NCBI RefSeq assembly: GCF_001308015.1
Contig: NZ_LGYH01000009.1
Location: forward strand, 1-64,000
Source: Neisseria sp. 83E34
GTDB taxonomy: Bacteria; Pseudomonadota; Gammaproteobacteria; Burkholderiales; Neisseriaceae
Direction: 5' to 3'
DNA length: 64,000 nucleotides
The first letter of the stretch is position 1; each line of letters starts with the position of its first letter. The position numbers and the translations under genes were made by a program. Shown here piece after piece: positions 53,661 to 63,294 of the stretch. A model generated the notes under the pieces. That model saw only the letters and a program-made list of their open reading frames with translations. It was not told where the DNA came from and searched no databases.

Positions 53661-55322
53661 ATGCTTTTGGCGCTTTCCCTCAGCAACTTCGTAACCGTCG
53701 AACAGCTCAACCTTAATTTTCAGACAGGCTTTACCGTACTCACCGGCGAAACCGGCGCAGGCAAATCCATCACGCTGGACGCACTCGGTCTGCTGCTCGG
53801 CGATAAAGCAGACTACGGCCAAGTCCGCGCCGGCACCGAAGAAGCTCGCCTCTCCGCCCTATTCGACATTTCCGGGCTGGATACCTTGCAAAGCGAATTG
53901 CGCGAGCAAGGGCTGCTGGATGAAGACACCACCGAACTATCCATCCGCCGCATCATTGATGCCAAAGGCAAAAGCCGCAGTTTTATCAATAACCAAGCAG
54001 CCACTCTCGCCCAACTCAAACATATCGGCAGCCGCCTGATCGACATCCACGGCCAAAACGCCCACCATTCCCTCAACCAAGAGCACGCCCAACGCACTCT
54101 GCTTGACGCATTTGCCGGCTGCACCGGTTTAGCCGCAGAAGTCAAAACCGCCTATCACAACTGGCAAACCGCCCAAAAATCCTTACACGAAGCCCAAACA
54201 CAAGCCGAAAACATCGCCATCGAGCGCGAACGGCTTGAATGGCAGGCAGGCGAATTAGCCAAGCTCAATCTACAAAGCGGCGAATGGGAAACCTTGAGCC
54301 AAAGCCACGACAGCCTCGCCCATGCAGCCGAGCTGATACAGGCCGCAGAAGAAACCGAAGCCGCCGTCGACGGAGACAACGGCATTCAGCGCCACCTCTA
54401 CCAATGCCGCAAAACATTGGAGCAACTCAGCAATATCGAACCTTTATTCGCCGAAAGTCTCGATATGCTCGCCAGTGTAGAAGCAGAACTAAGCGAGATT
54501 TCCGCCAACATGCGCAGCGTAGCGTCCAAAGTCGAGATCAATCCCAACGAATTGGCCGAACAAGAAGCCCGCATGGGCGAACTTATGAGCATGGCGCGGA
54601 AATACCGGATCGAGCCTGAAGAATTGCCCGCCAAACAGGCTGAAATCGAAACGGCCTTATCAGCCCTGAACGCCGCAGCCGACTTGGAAAGTCTTGAGCA
54701 AAACGTGGCCGAAAACCAAGCAACCTATATGGCGCTGGCCAAAAAACTGTCTGCCGCGCGCTCAGAAGCCGCCGCCAAACTCGGCAACGAAACCACGCAA
54801 CATATGCAGCATTTAGCGATGAAAGGTGCAAATTTCCATATCGAGTTGCTGGAAAGCGCGCCCTCCTCCCACGGCCTGGAGCAAGTGCAATATCAAGTTG
54901 CCACCAACAAAGGTGGCCCGCTGCGACCGCTCAATAAAGTAGCTTCCGGCGGCGAACTCGCCCGCATCAGCCTTGCGCTACAAGTGGTTACCAGCCAATA
55001 CACCCAATTGCCCACCTTGATTTTCGATGAAGTCGATACCGGCATAGGCGGCGGTGTTGCCGAAACCGTAGGACGCGCCTTACGCAAACTCGGCGGCAAG
55101 CATCAGGTGCTGGCCGTTACCCACCTGCCGCAAGTTGCCGCTTGCGGAGAAAACCACTGGAAGGTGTCAAAACACAGCGACGGAGAGCAAACCGTAAGTG
55201 AAATCAGTGTATTGGATTATAAAAACCGCGTAGAAGAAATCGCCCGTATGCTTGGCGGTGAAACCATCACCGATACCACACGCAGCCATGCAGCAGAACT
55301 ATTGGAAATGGCGGCCGAATAA
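53661..55322 (+). CDS. recN: DNA repair protein RecN
   Basis: 553 residues, SMC-like. Walker A GETGAGKS, long central coiled coil (about 150-375), signature ASGGELARISLA and Walker B LIFDEVDTGIGG. Acts in double-strand break repair, and in Neisseria matters for transformation. A near-exact DUS (53718-53733) encodes FQTGF before the Walker A. Confidence 0.95.
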   Translation: MLLALSLSNFVTVEQLNLNFQTGFTVLTGETGAGKSITLDALGLLLGDKADYGQVRAGTEEARLSALFDISGLDTLQSELREQGLLDEDTTELSIRRIIDAKGKSRSFINNQAATLAQLKHIGSRLIDIHGQNAHHSLNQEHAQRTLLDAFAGCTGLAAEVKTAYHNWQTAQKSLHEAQTQAENIAIERERLEWQAGELAKLNLQSGEWETLSQSHDSLAHAAELIQAAEETEAAVDGDNGIQRHLYQCRKTLEQLSNIEPLFAESLDMLASVEAELSEISANMRSVASKVEINPNELAEQEARMGELMSMARKYRIEPEELPAKQAEIETALSALNAAADLESLEQNVAENQATYMALAKKLSAARSEAAAKLGNETTQHMQHLAMKGANFHIELLESAPSSHGLEQVQYQVATNKGGPLRPLNKVASGGELARISLALQVVTSQYTQLPTLIFDEVDTGIGGGVAETVGRALRKLGGKHQVLAVTHLPQVAACGENHWKVSKHSDGEQTVSEISVLDYKNRVEEIARMLGGETITDTTRSHAAELLEMAAE

Positions 55323-55348
55323 CCCGGCCGCCGAATCGGTATAATATG

Positions 55349-55380
55349 ATGCCTGTCTGAAAAAGGTTTCAGACAAGCAT
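55349..55380. terminator. inverted DUS pair after recN, one arm imperfect
   Basis: ATGCCTGTCTGAAA and TTTCAGACAAGCAT (one base changed). Confidence 0.75.
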
Positions 55381-55426
55381 TGTCTATCCATATATGCCGC
55401 GCTGTCGGAAAACAACCAATCCGTTA

Positions 55427-55466
55427 TATAATCAATGCCTGTCTGAAACCTTTTTCAGACAGGCAT
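55427..55466 (+). promoter_or_regulatory. apaH -10 box followed by a DUS hairpin in the leader
   Basis: TATAAT at 55427-55432 runs straight into an inverted DUS pair (55434-55466); the start codon is at 55498. Transcription from this box would start within or beside the hairpin. Confidence 0.5.
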
Positions 55467-55497
55467 CAATTTCATTCTACTCACTTTATTCATAATC

Positions 55498-56325
55498 ATG
55501 GCACACTACGCAATCGGCGACATACAAGGCTGTTACCAAGAATTTCAGCTGCTTCTCGAAAAACTCGACTTCAACCACGGCTCCGACACGCTCTGGCTGG
55601 TTGGCGATATTGTCAACCGCGGCCCTCAATCGCTTGATGTGCTGCAATTTTGTATGCGGCATGAAAGCAGCATTCAGATGGTGCTCGGCAATCACGATTT
55701 GCACCTACTGGCACTTATGTATGGCTACGGCAAGCTCAAGCGCAGCGATACCCTATCTGATATTCTGAACCACCCGGACAGCAAAAAAATGCGCGATTGG
55801 TTGCGTGCCCAGCCGTTAATGCGGCAATCCAAACGTTATGTTCTGACGCATGCGGGCTTGCTGCCGCAATGGACAGTCAAACTCGCGCAGCAGCTGGCGG
55901 ACGAAGTGTCGGAAGAATTAAAAGGCAAATATACCAAAGATTATTTTGCCAATATATACGGCAACTCTCCCACAGCCTGGTCGCCCAATCTGAAAGGCTA
56001 CGAACGTTTGAGATTGATCACCAACGTGTTTACCCGCATGCGCGCCCTTACCTTCAATAATGAGCTCGATTACAATTTCAAAGCCGGCCCGGAAGACATG
56101 CCCAACGGTTTGCGCGCCTGGTTTGAAGCACCTAACCGCCTGAACACCGACCACACCATCCTATTCGGCCACTGGTCTTCGCTCGGTTACGTGGACACGA
56201 ACCATGTGATCGCCCTCGACACCGGTGCCCTGTGGGGCGGGCATCTGACCGCAGTAAATCTTGCCGACCGCAGCATCACCCAAGTTCCCTCGCTCAAGGG
56301 CTTGGATTGGACCAAAACACTTTGA
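55498..56325 (+). CDS. apaH: diadenosine tetraphosphatase
   Basis: 275 residues, metallophosphatase. IGDIQGCYQEF, VGDIVNRGP and VLGNHDLHLLAL are the three metal motifs. Splits Ap4A to two ADP. Normal length. Confidence 0.95.
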   Translation: MAHYAIGDIQGCYQEFQLLLEKLDFNHGSDTLWLVGDIVNRGPQSLDVLQFCMRHESSIQMVLGNHDLHLLALMYGYGKLKRSDTLSDILNHPDSKKMRDWLRAQPLMRQSKRYVLTHAGLLPQWTVKLAQQLADEVSEELKGKYTKDYFANIYGNSPTAWSPNLKGYERLRLITNVFTRMRALTFNNELDYNFKAGPEDMPNGLRAWFEAPNRLNTDHTILFGHWSSLGYVDTNHVIALDTGALWGGHLTAVNLADRSITQVPSLKGLDWTKTL

Positions 56326-56332
56326 AACAACG

Positions 56333-56346
56333 ATGCCTGTCTGAAA
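56333..56346 (+). repeat. DNA uptake sequence
   Basis: ATGCCTGTCTGAAA between apaH and msbA, unpaired. Confidence 0.85.
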
Positions 56347-56428
56347 ACGCGCCGGCAGCTTGAAACATTGTTGTTTAGCGTGTTTTCCCTTACAATTCCG
56401 CTTTATTTCACAATTGCGAATAATTTTT

Positions 56429-58180
56429 ATGCGACCCGAGTCTGAACAGCCATCGTGGACTTTATACAAGCGGCTGGCCGTTTATCTCAAAGGCTATTGG
56501 AAAATTTTTGCCGTTGCCGTGTTCGCCATGATTGTCGTGGCTGCAACCGCACCCTTGTTCGCTTATCTGATCAAGCCTTTAATCAACGAAGGTTTCGTTG
56601 AAAAAAACATGGAAAAAATGACCTGGTTGCCGCTGGCAATCGTAGGTCTGTTTATTTTGCGCGGCGTATTCAACTTTATTAACGAATACACCACCAGCTA
56701 TCTTTCCAGCCATCTGGTTCAGCAAATCCGCCAACAAATGTTCGCTAAAATGATGCGCCTGCCGGTAGGTTACTTCAATGAAAACCCCAGCGGCAGAGTG
56801 ATGTCGCGCATCCTCAACGATGCCAGCCAAATCAGCGACGCAGGCTTTAATGTGATTACCGTAATCGCCAAAGACGGCATCAGCGTTGTCGGCCTGTTGG
56901 GCTTACTGCTTTATCTGGATTGGCGCCTGACTCTGATAACGTTCGTCGCCCTTCCCGTAGTCGGCTTATGCGTGCGCTTGGTAAGCAAGCGACTGCGCCA
57001 TTTATCCAGCCAAAACCAGCAACATATGGGCATGATGACCCAAGTTTTAAGCGAAAGCGTCGACGGCACGCGGGTAATCAAAGTGTATGGCGGCCAAAAA
57101 CACGAATCCGCCCGCTTCGACCATGCCGCCACCAGTGTGCGCAGAAACAATGTGAAGCAAACGGCGGCCAGCTCTTTAAATAGCGCTGTTACCCAATTAA
57201 TGATTGCTTCAGCACTGGCGCTGATACTTTATTTCGCCGCGCGCCAAGCCAGAACCGAAGGTTTTAGCGCGGGTGATTTTATGTCGTTCCTATCCGCCAT
57301 GATGATGATGTTCGACCCGATTAAACGCATCACCGGCGTTGTGCAGTCTTTGCAACGCGGGCTGGCAGCGGCAGAAAGCATCTTCTCGTTTTTGGACGAA
57401 ACTGAAGAAACCGACGGCGGCACGGCCACCCTGCCCGTTGCGGTAGGCGATATTGAATTCAACCATATCGTGCACCGCTATCCCGGCTCCGAGCGCAACA
57501 GCCTCAACGGCATTACGCTCAGCGTGCCGCAAGGCAAAGTTATCGCTTTGGTCGGCGCATCCGGCTGCGGCAAAACCACTTTGGCCAATCTGCTGCCGCG
57601 CTTTTTCAATCCGACCGAAGGCAATATCACCATCGGCGGCACCGACATCCGCGACTACACTTTGGAAAGCCTGCGCAGCCAAATGGCGCTGGTTACCCAA
57701 GATGTGGTTTTGTTTAACGACACAGTAGCCAACAATATCGCTTATGGCGAGTTGGGCAAAGCCAGTGAAGCCGCCATCATCAGCGCCGCAAAAGCCGCCA
57801 ACGCGTGGGAATTTATTCAAACCATGCCGCAAGGCCTGCAAACCGAAATCGGCGAAAACGGTCTGAAACTTTCCGGCGGCCAGCGTCAGCGCCTAGCGAT
57901 TGCACGTGCCTTGCTGAAAAATGCCCCCATTCTGATTCTGGATGAAGCTACCAGCGCACTGGATAATGAATCCGAACGGCTGGTTCAGGCTGCACTGGAA
58001 AAACTAATGCAAAACCGCACCACCATCGTAATTGCCCACCGCCTCTCTACAATTGAAAACGCAGATATGATTGTAGTGATGCACGAAGGACGCATTGTCG
58101 AGCAAGGCACCCACGCCCAACTGCTTGCCCTCAACGGGCGGTATGCCGATTTGCACAACCTTCAGTTTCATGATGAATAA
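56429..58180 (+). CDS. msbA: lipid A export ABC transporter MsbA
   Basis: 583 residues from MRPESEQPSW; the earlier in-frame start lacks support. Six membrane helices (about 20-320), then an ABC domain with GASGCGKTT, LSGGQRQRLA and ILILDEAT. Length and order fit MsbA, which flips lipid A-core across the inner membrane. No good ribosome binding site is seen. Confidence 0.92.
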   Translation: MRPESEQPSWTLYKRLAVYLKGYWKIFAVAVFAMIVVAATAPLFAYLIKPLINEGFVEKNMEKMTWLPLAIVGLFILRGVFNFINEYTTSYLSSHLVQQIRQQMFAKMMRLPVGYFNENPSGRVMSRILNDASQISDAGFNVITVIAKDGISVVGLLGLLLYLDWRLTLITFVALPVVGLCVRLVSKRLRHLSSQNQQHMGMMTQVLSESVDGTRVIKVYGGQKHESARFDHAATSVRRNNVKQTAASSLNSAVTQLMIASALALILYFAARQARTEGFSAGDFMSFLSAMMMMFDPIKRITGVVQSLQRGLAAAESIFSFLDETEETDGGTATLPVAVGDIEFNHIVHRYPGSERNSLNGITLSVPQGKVIALVGASGCGKTTLANLLPRFFNPTEGNITIGGTDIRDYTLESLRSQMALVTQDVVLFNDTVANNIAYGELGKASEAAIISAAKAANAWEFIQTMPQGLQTEIGENGLKLSGGQRQRLAIARALLKNAPILILDEATSALDNESERLVQAALEKLMQNRTTIVIAHRLSTIENADMIVVMHEGRIVEQGTHAQLLALNGRYADLHNLQFHDE

Positions 58181-58189
58181 GCAAAACAC

Positions 58190-58240
58190 AATGCCTGTCT
58201 GAAAAACAGCTACGGCCAACCAAGTTTTCAGACAGGCATT
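58190..58240. terminator. inverted DUS pair terminator after msbA
   Basis: AATGCCTGTCTGAAAA and complement about 20 bases apart. Confidence 0.75.
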
Positions 58241-58288
58241 CAATACAACCGATTACAACATTCTTTACAATATTCAGGATAAAAAACA

Positions 58289-59065
58289 ATGGCAGCATTC
58301 AATACCCAAACCGTTTTATCCGTCCACCACTGGACCGATGCCTATTTCACCTTCACCTGCACCCGTGACGAAAGCCTACGCTTTGAAAACGGCCAGTTCG
58401 TAATGGTCGGCCTGATGGTAGACGGCAAACCGCTGATGCGCGCATACAGCGTGGCAAGTGCCAATTGGGAAGAGCATTTGGAATTTTTCAGCATCAAAGT
58501 ACAAGACGGCCCCTTAACCAGCCGTTTGCAACATCTGAAAGTGGGCGATGAAGTATTAATCAGCAAAAAACCCACCGGCACTTTGATTTTGGGTGACTTG
58601 AATCCGGGCAAACACCTCTACCTCTTATCAACAGGCACCGGCATCGCACCATTCTTGAGCATCACCAAAGACCCGGATGTGTATGAGCAATTTGAAAAAG
58701 TGATTTTGGTGCACGGCGTGCGCTATAAAAATGACTTGGCCTATTACGACCGCTTCACCAAAGAATTGCCCGAACACGAATATTTGGGCGAAATGGTTAA
58801 AGAAAAACTGATTTATTATCCGGTAGTTTCGCGTGAAGAGTATCCACACCGCGGCCACATTACCGATCTGATGCGCTCAGGAAAAATGTTTGAAGACATC
58901 GGCCTGCCGCCCATCAACCCGAAAGACGACCGTGCCATGATCTGCGGCAGCCCCGCCATGTTGAAAGACACCAGCGCCGTTTTAAACGAATTCGGCCTGA
59001 CCGTATCCCCAAAAATGGGCCAACGTGGTGATTATCTTATTGAACGCGCTTTTGTCGACCAATAA
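58289..59065 (+). CDS. fpr: ferredoxin/flavodoxin-NADP reductase
   Basis: 258 residues. RAYSVAS (FAD-binding), STGTGIAPFLS (NADP-binding) and a C-terminal end typical of bacterial Fpr (RGDYLIERAFVDQ). Moves electrons between NADPH and ferredoxin or flavodoxin. Confidence 0.92.
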   Translation: MAAFNTQTVLSVHHWTDAYFTFTCTRDESLRFENGQFVMVGLMVDGKPLMRAYSVASANWEEHLEFFSIKVQDGPLTSRLQHLKVGDEVLISKKPTGTLILGDLNPGKHLYLLSTGTGIAPFLSITKDPDVYEQFEKVILVHGVRYKNDLAYYDRFTKELPEHEYLGEMVKEKLIYYPVVSREEYPHRGHITDLMRSGKMFEDIGLPPINPKDDRAMICGSPAMLKDTSAVLNEFGLTVSPKMGQRGDYLIERAFVDQ

Positions 59066-59097
59066 GCGTTTCAATTACCCGAATAAAATGATGTACC

Positions 59098-59126
59098 AAA
59101 CAGGTGGCGTCCCGCTGCCTGTTTTT
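59098..59126 (+). terminator. intrinsic terminator after fpr
   Basis: AAACAGGTGGCG / CGCTGCCTGTTT (near-perfect) with a 3-base loop and TTTTT. It separates fpr from lysO. Not DUS. Confidence 0.82.
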
Positions 59127-59148
59127 CGTTCCAAAAAAGTAAAAAGCC

Positions 59149-60054
59149 ATGCAAAACTTGATTACCCTTGCGATGATTTTAGCGCCGCTTTTTATCGGCT
59201 ACTTCATCCGTGTACCGAAGCCTTATATGGTCATCGTAGATAAATCATTAAATATTTTGGTTTACATCATATTGGCGCTTATCGGCATCTCACTCTCGCA
59301 AGTAAACAATCTTGGCAACCAGCTTGATTTTATTGCCGGCATGGCAGCCGTTTTGGCAGTATGCACTCTAGGCATGAATCTTCTTGTGTTAATGTGGTTT
59401 GACCGAAAAAACCCGTGGCAACAACACATTCAAGAAAGCGGCAAAAAACCGCGCATCAGCATCGCAGGCAGCGTCAAACAAATCATCTGCATGTTGCTCG
59501 GCCTGTTTTTCGGCAAAGCAATGGAGAGCTTTTGGCTGCCTCCCGAACCAACCGGAAGCTATGCGCTGATGCTCTTGATTTTGCTGGTCGGTATTCAACT
59601 TGGCGGCAGCAGCATTACGCTACGCCAAGTGTTTATCAACAAACGAGGCGTACAAACCAGCGTTTTAATCATGCTTTCCTCTTTACTCGGCGGCGGTATA
59701 TTCTTTTTCCTTGCTCCGGAAATGCCTTTCACACAGGCGTTGGCTCTAGCTTCCGGCTTCGGCTGGTATTCACTTTCCGGCATCGTGATGACTGAAGCTT
59801 ACGGCCCGATCTGGGGCAGCATTGCCCTGTTAAACGACTTGACCCGTGAATTTTTTGCATTGTTGTTTATTCCCGTAATTATGCGCCGCCATCCCAGTGC
59901 AGCCGTGGGTATAGGCGGCGCTACCAGTTTGGATTTTACCTTGCCGGTCATCCAAAGCTCCGGGGGCATGACCGTGATTCCGCTGGCCGTCAGTTTCGGC
60001 TTCATTATTAACCTCGCCGCACCTTTTTTAATGCTGTTTTTTTCCAATTTATAA
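59149..60054 (+). CDS. lysO: LysO family lysine exporter
   Basis: 301 residues, eight or so membrane segments. GFGWYSLSG and the ATSLD stretch match the LysO/YbjE (DUF340) family, which exports lysine or toxic analogues. Fourteen bases before the DeoR-type gene, so a two-gene operon is likely. Confidence 0.82.
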   Translation: MQNLITLAMILAPLFIGYFIRVPKPYMVIVDKSLNILVYIILALIGISLSQVNNLGNQLDFIAGMAAVLAVCTLGMNLLVLMWFDRKNPWQQHIQESGKKPRISIAGSVKQIICMLLGLFFGKAMESFWLPPEPTGSYALMLLILLVGIQLGGSSITLRQVFINKRGVQTSVLIMLSSLLGGGIFFFLAPEMPFTQALALASGFGWYSLSGIVMTEAYGPIWGSIALLNDLTREFFALLFIPVIMRRHPSAAVGIGGATSLDFTLPVIQSSGGMTVIPLAVSFGFIINLAAPFLMLFFSNL

Positions 60055-60068
60055 CAGGATGGCACCAC

Positions 60069-60833
60069 ATGCCGAGACATCAAAGACACGAAAAAATTAT
60101 CCGACTGGTTAAAGAACACGGCTTTATGCCCATAGAAGAATTGGCGAAAAAGCTGGAAGTTACCCCGCAAACCATCCGGCGCGACATCAACATATTGGAT
60201 CAAGAAAAAGTTTTACGGCGCTACCACGGCGGCGTAACCATCGGAATCGAGGAAGAGCATCCCGATTTTCTATCCCAGAAAAACAGAATGAAAGGCGAGA
60301 AAATGCGCATCAGCGAAACCCTTGCCGCCCATATTCCTGATGGCGCCACCCTGTTTTTAAGCATAGGCACCACAATAGAAGCCGTTACCGATGCTTTAGT
60401 CAAACTGCGCAAAAACTTATGCATCATTACCAACAATATCCACGTTGCGGCAACGGCATCAGGCCGCAGCGATTACTCCGTACTCATCACTTCCGGCGTT
60501 GTCCGTCCCTTGGACGGCGGCGTTACCGGCATAGCAACCATGGACTTTATCAAGCAATTCAAAGTGGATTATGCAATTTTGAGCGCATCTGCCATTGAAG
60601 AAGACGGCTCGTTGTTTGATGCAGATTATAAAGAAGTCAGCGTAATGCAGGCCATGATGGAAAACGCACGCATCCGGTATTTCGCCGCCGACCACAGCAA
60701 ATTCGGCAAAAGCGCATTGGTACGCATGGCCGACATTACAGACTTTGATACCGTTTTCACCGACAAACCGCTTAACCCGAAGCTGGCTGAAAAACTGGCT
60801 GATGCCGGTTCAAAATGTGTTATCGCTGAATGA
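60069..60833 (+). CDS. DeoR/GlpR family transcriptional regulator
   Basis: 254 residues. N-terminal helix-turn-helix (VTPQTIRRDINIL), then LRRYHGG, and a sugar-phosphate-binding domain with SIGTT. Closest in type to GlpR. The ligand and targets are unknown; its place directly after lysO is odd for a sugar regulator. Confidence 0.85.
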   Translation: MPRHQRHEKIIRLVKEHGFMPIEELAKKLEVTPQTIRRDINILDQEKVLRRYHGGVTIGIEEEHPDFLSQKNRMKGEKMRISETLAAHIPDGATLFLSIGTTIEAVTDALVKLRKNLCIITNNIHVAATASGRSDYSVLITSGVVRPLDGGVTGIATMDFIKQFKVDYAILSASAIEEDGSLFDADYKEVSVMQAMMENARIRYFAADHSKFGKSALVRMADITDFDTVFTDKPLNPKLAEKLADAGSKCVIAE

Positions 60834-60850
60834 AAGATCCAACCAAACAA

Positions 60851-60885
60851 AATGCCTGTCTGAAACATCTTTTCAGACAGGCATT
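60851..60885. terminator. inverted DUS pair, convergent
   Basis: AATGCCTGTCTGAAA and complement between the ends of the deoR-like gene and the antiporter gene. Confidence 0.8.
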
Positions 60886-60909
60886 GTTCTTCATTAAATG
60901 GTCGGGGCT

Positions 60910-62328
60910 TTAAAACAATTCCCAAACAAAGAAAATAAAGGTATGTACAATAAACAACGGCACTAGAATACCGAATGACCACACCATATAGCCAAAAAAG
61001 CTCGGCATTTTCACTTTGCGCTGCTCAGCAATCGCCTTCACCATAAAGTTCGGCGCATTACCGATATAGCTCAAAGCACCCATAAACACCGAACCCATAG
61101 AAATAGCCAGCAAAGTATGGAAAAGCTGCCCGCTCATCAAAGCCTGAGCCTCACCGCCCGCCATATTGAAGAACACCAAATAAGTCGGCGCATTATCCAA
61201 GAAAGCCGAAAGAATGCCCGTCATCCAGAAATACATGGTATTAATCGGCTCGCCTGCCTGATTGTGTACCATCTGAATCAACGCAGCAAAAGCACCCGCT
61301 TCGCCGGCTTGAAGAATAGCAATCACAGGCGAAATCGTGATGAAAATGCCCAAAAAGAGTTTACCCACTTCCAAAATCGGATCCCAGTTAAACTCGTTAC
61401 CGGCACGAACCTGCTTGGGCGTCATTTTCAAAGACACACCGGCCAAAATCAAAAGAATAATATCGCGCACCAAGTTTTGCAGCGCATAAGGTGTGCCATA
61501 CACATCAATTTCCACACCCGGCTTCCAGATGCCCGACATCAATACCGAAGCCACCACCCCACCGAGCAACAGAAAATTGAATTTACCGTAAATCTGTAAC
61601 GGGCTGTCAGGAGATGGATCAACCGTAGTGATTTCATCTTCTTTAGAAAAGAAATAGCTATCCAAAAAATAGAATATGACCAGCAAAACAATCGAACTGA
61701 TAATAACCGGCATGGCCATGTGTTTTACCGTCCACATAAAGTCCACACCTTTCAAGAAACCCAAGAAGAGAGGCGGATCGCCCAGAGGTGTTAAACCACC
61801 GCCGATATTGGCTACAAGGAAAATAAAGAATACAACCACATGCACACGGTGCTTACGGTTATCATTGGCTTTCAACAATGGGCGGATAAGCAGCATAGCC
61901 GCACCTGTCGTACCCATAATCGACGCCAAAACCGTACCGATAGCCAAGATGGTGGTGTTCAATTTCGGGCTGCCGTGCAGATTACCCCACACCAGGATCC
62001 CGCCTGAAATCGTGTAAAGCGCCAACAACAGCAAGATAAAAGGAATATATTCCCCCACCAAAGCGTGTACCACCGTATGCAATCCGGCACTAAAACCGAA
62101 AGTAATGATGAAAGGCACTAAAAACACAACCGTCCACAGCGCCGTAACTTTGCCGAAATGATGGTGCCAAAAATTCGGAGCGAGCAACGGGCCTGTCGCA
62201 ATAGATAATAAAATCAGAGCAAACGGAATACCCCACATCAGGCTCAAATCGGCACCGTTCAAATCAGCCGCCTGAGCCATCATCGGAAAAAGCAAAAAAG
62301 GAAGAAAAGCAGTTCTTTTAAGGTTCAT
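60910..62328 (-). CDS. nhaD: NhaD-type sodium:proton antiporter
   Basis: 472 residues, an N-terminal signal-like helix and about twelve membrane segments. NIGGGLTPLGDPPLFLGFLKG and FLDNAPTYLVFFN are the paired conserved loops of the ion transporter superfamily member NhaD. Exchanges Na+ (or Li+) for protons at the inner membrane. Symbol by family resemblance. Confidence 0.75.
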   Translation of the reverse strand: MNLKRTAFLPFLLFPMMAQAADLNGADLSLMWGIPFALILLSIATGPLLAPNFWHHHFGKVTALWTVVFLVPFIITFGFSAGLHTVVHALVGEYIPFILLLLALYTISGGILVWGNLHGSPKLNTTILAIGTVLASIMGTTGAAMLLIRPLLKANDNRKHRVHVVVFFIFLVANIGGGLTPLGDPPLFLGFLKGVDFMWTVKHMAMPVIISSIVLLVIFYFLDSYFFSKEDEITTVDPSPDSPLQIYGKFNFLLLGGVVASVLMSGIWKPGVEIDVYGTPYALQNLVRDIILLILAGVSLKMTPKQVRAGNEFNWDPILEVGKLFLGIFITISPVIAILQAGEAGAFAALIQMVHNQAGEPINTMYFWMTGILSAFLDNAPTYLVFFNMAGGEAQALMSGQLFHTLLAISMGSVFMGALSYIGNAPNFMVKAIAEQRKVKMPSFFGYMVWSFGILVPLFIVHTFIFFVWELF

Positions 62329-62836
62329 TGTGCTTCCTTGGGTTTATTTTTAAAATTGCCCGGCAACAAACTATCTGCCGAACCCGAGCGGATTTTTAAG
62401 CCCATATCAACAGCCCTAAATATGCAAACCCTCGCCAAACCATCCAGATCAAACCTCAACCCAATGATTTATTTGAAACTTTACAAACAGAACTTTGATT
62501 AGCCACCGATTGTAACGGAAAAGCAAAGTTGACACCAGTTTTCATCAGTTTTGTTAAAACAATTCAAAAATCGTTTTATGTCGTTCTTTAATCTTTAAAA
62601 AAAGCCTTTTCCCCCATATTAAAATAAGTATGCCTGTCTGAAAAATGCATTCGGACAACCGCTTTGACAAACGGATTTTTTTTCGGGTAAACGACCTAAG
62701 TCAACATAATGATTTAAAAAATAATTTTACAAATCCTAGCCAAAATTTGAATGTAAAATCACCTTCAAAGATTGAGATTCCGATTAACACTCGGTACAAT
62801 CGCCCCTGTTTTGCTTTGTCCAACGAAGAGAAATTT
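62329..62836. other. 508-bp divergent intergenic region
   Basis: Between nhaD and ptsN. It contains one DUS (62630-62645) and the ptsN promoter listed below. A TTGACA at 62529 has no good -10. An in-frame ATG at 62645 would extend ptsN by 64 codons but the extension has no family likeness. Confidence 0.6.
62772..62800 (+). promoter_or_regulatory. sigma-70 type promoter of ptsN
   Basis: TTGAGA (62772-62777), 17-base spacer, TACAAT (62795-62800), 36 bases before the ATG. Confidence 0.7.
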
Positions 62837-63286
62837 ATGAGCTTAATTGCTGAAATCCTGCCTGTGCAGCATATCGAATTAGACGTAGAAATCAGCAGTA
62901 AAAAGCGTCTGTTTGAAGAAATCGGAGCTTTGCTTGAAAAAGAATCAGGCTTATCCGGCACACATGTTTTCGAGTGTCTGTTTCAACGCGAAAAACTGGG
63001 CAGCACCGGCTTGGGTCAGGGCGTAGCCATTCCGCATGGCCGCCACGCCTCAGTAAAAAAAGCAGTCGGCGCATTCATACGCTGCAAAGAGCCTGTCGCC
63101 TTTGATGCGGCCGACGGCAAACCCGTTTCCCTTGTATTTGCCCTGCTGGTACCTGAAAACGCTACCGGCGAACATCTCGAAGTATTGTCCAAACTGGCCG
63201 GGAAATTTTCCTCTAAATCCGTGCGCGAGGCCCTAATGTCTGCACAAACCCCAGAAGAAGTTTCGGCCATCTTTTCCGCAGAATAA
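62837..63286 (+). CDS. ptsN: PTS IIA-like nitrogen-regulatory protein
   Basis: 149 residues from [14 protein letters not shown](Ntr) domain with GVAIPHGR, phosphorylation at His67. Regulatory phosphocarrier of the nitrogen PTS; no sugar permease is near. Eight bases before hprK, the arrangement common in beta-proteobacteria. Confidence 0.93.
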   Translation: MSLIAEILPVQHIELDVEISSKKRLFEEIGALLEKESGLSGTHVFECLFQREKLGSTGLGQGVAIPHGRHASVKKAVGAFIRCKEPVAFDAADGKPVSLVFALLVPENATGEHLEVLSKLAGKFSSKSVREALMSAQTPEEVSAIFSAE

Positions 63287-63294
63287 AATCACCT

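Noticed and set aside
62645..62836. Extended N-terminus of ptsN
   Set aside because: The 64 extra residues have no EIIA likeness, and a good promoter (62772-62800) lies inside the extension.
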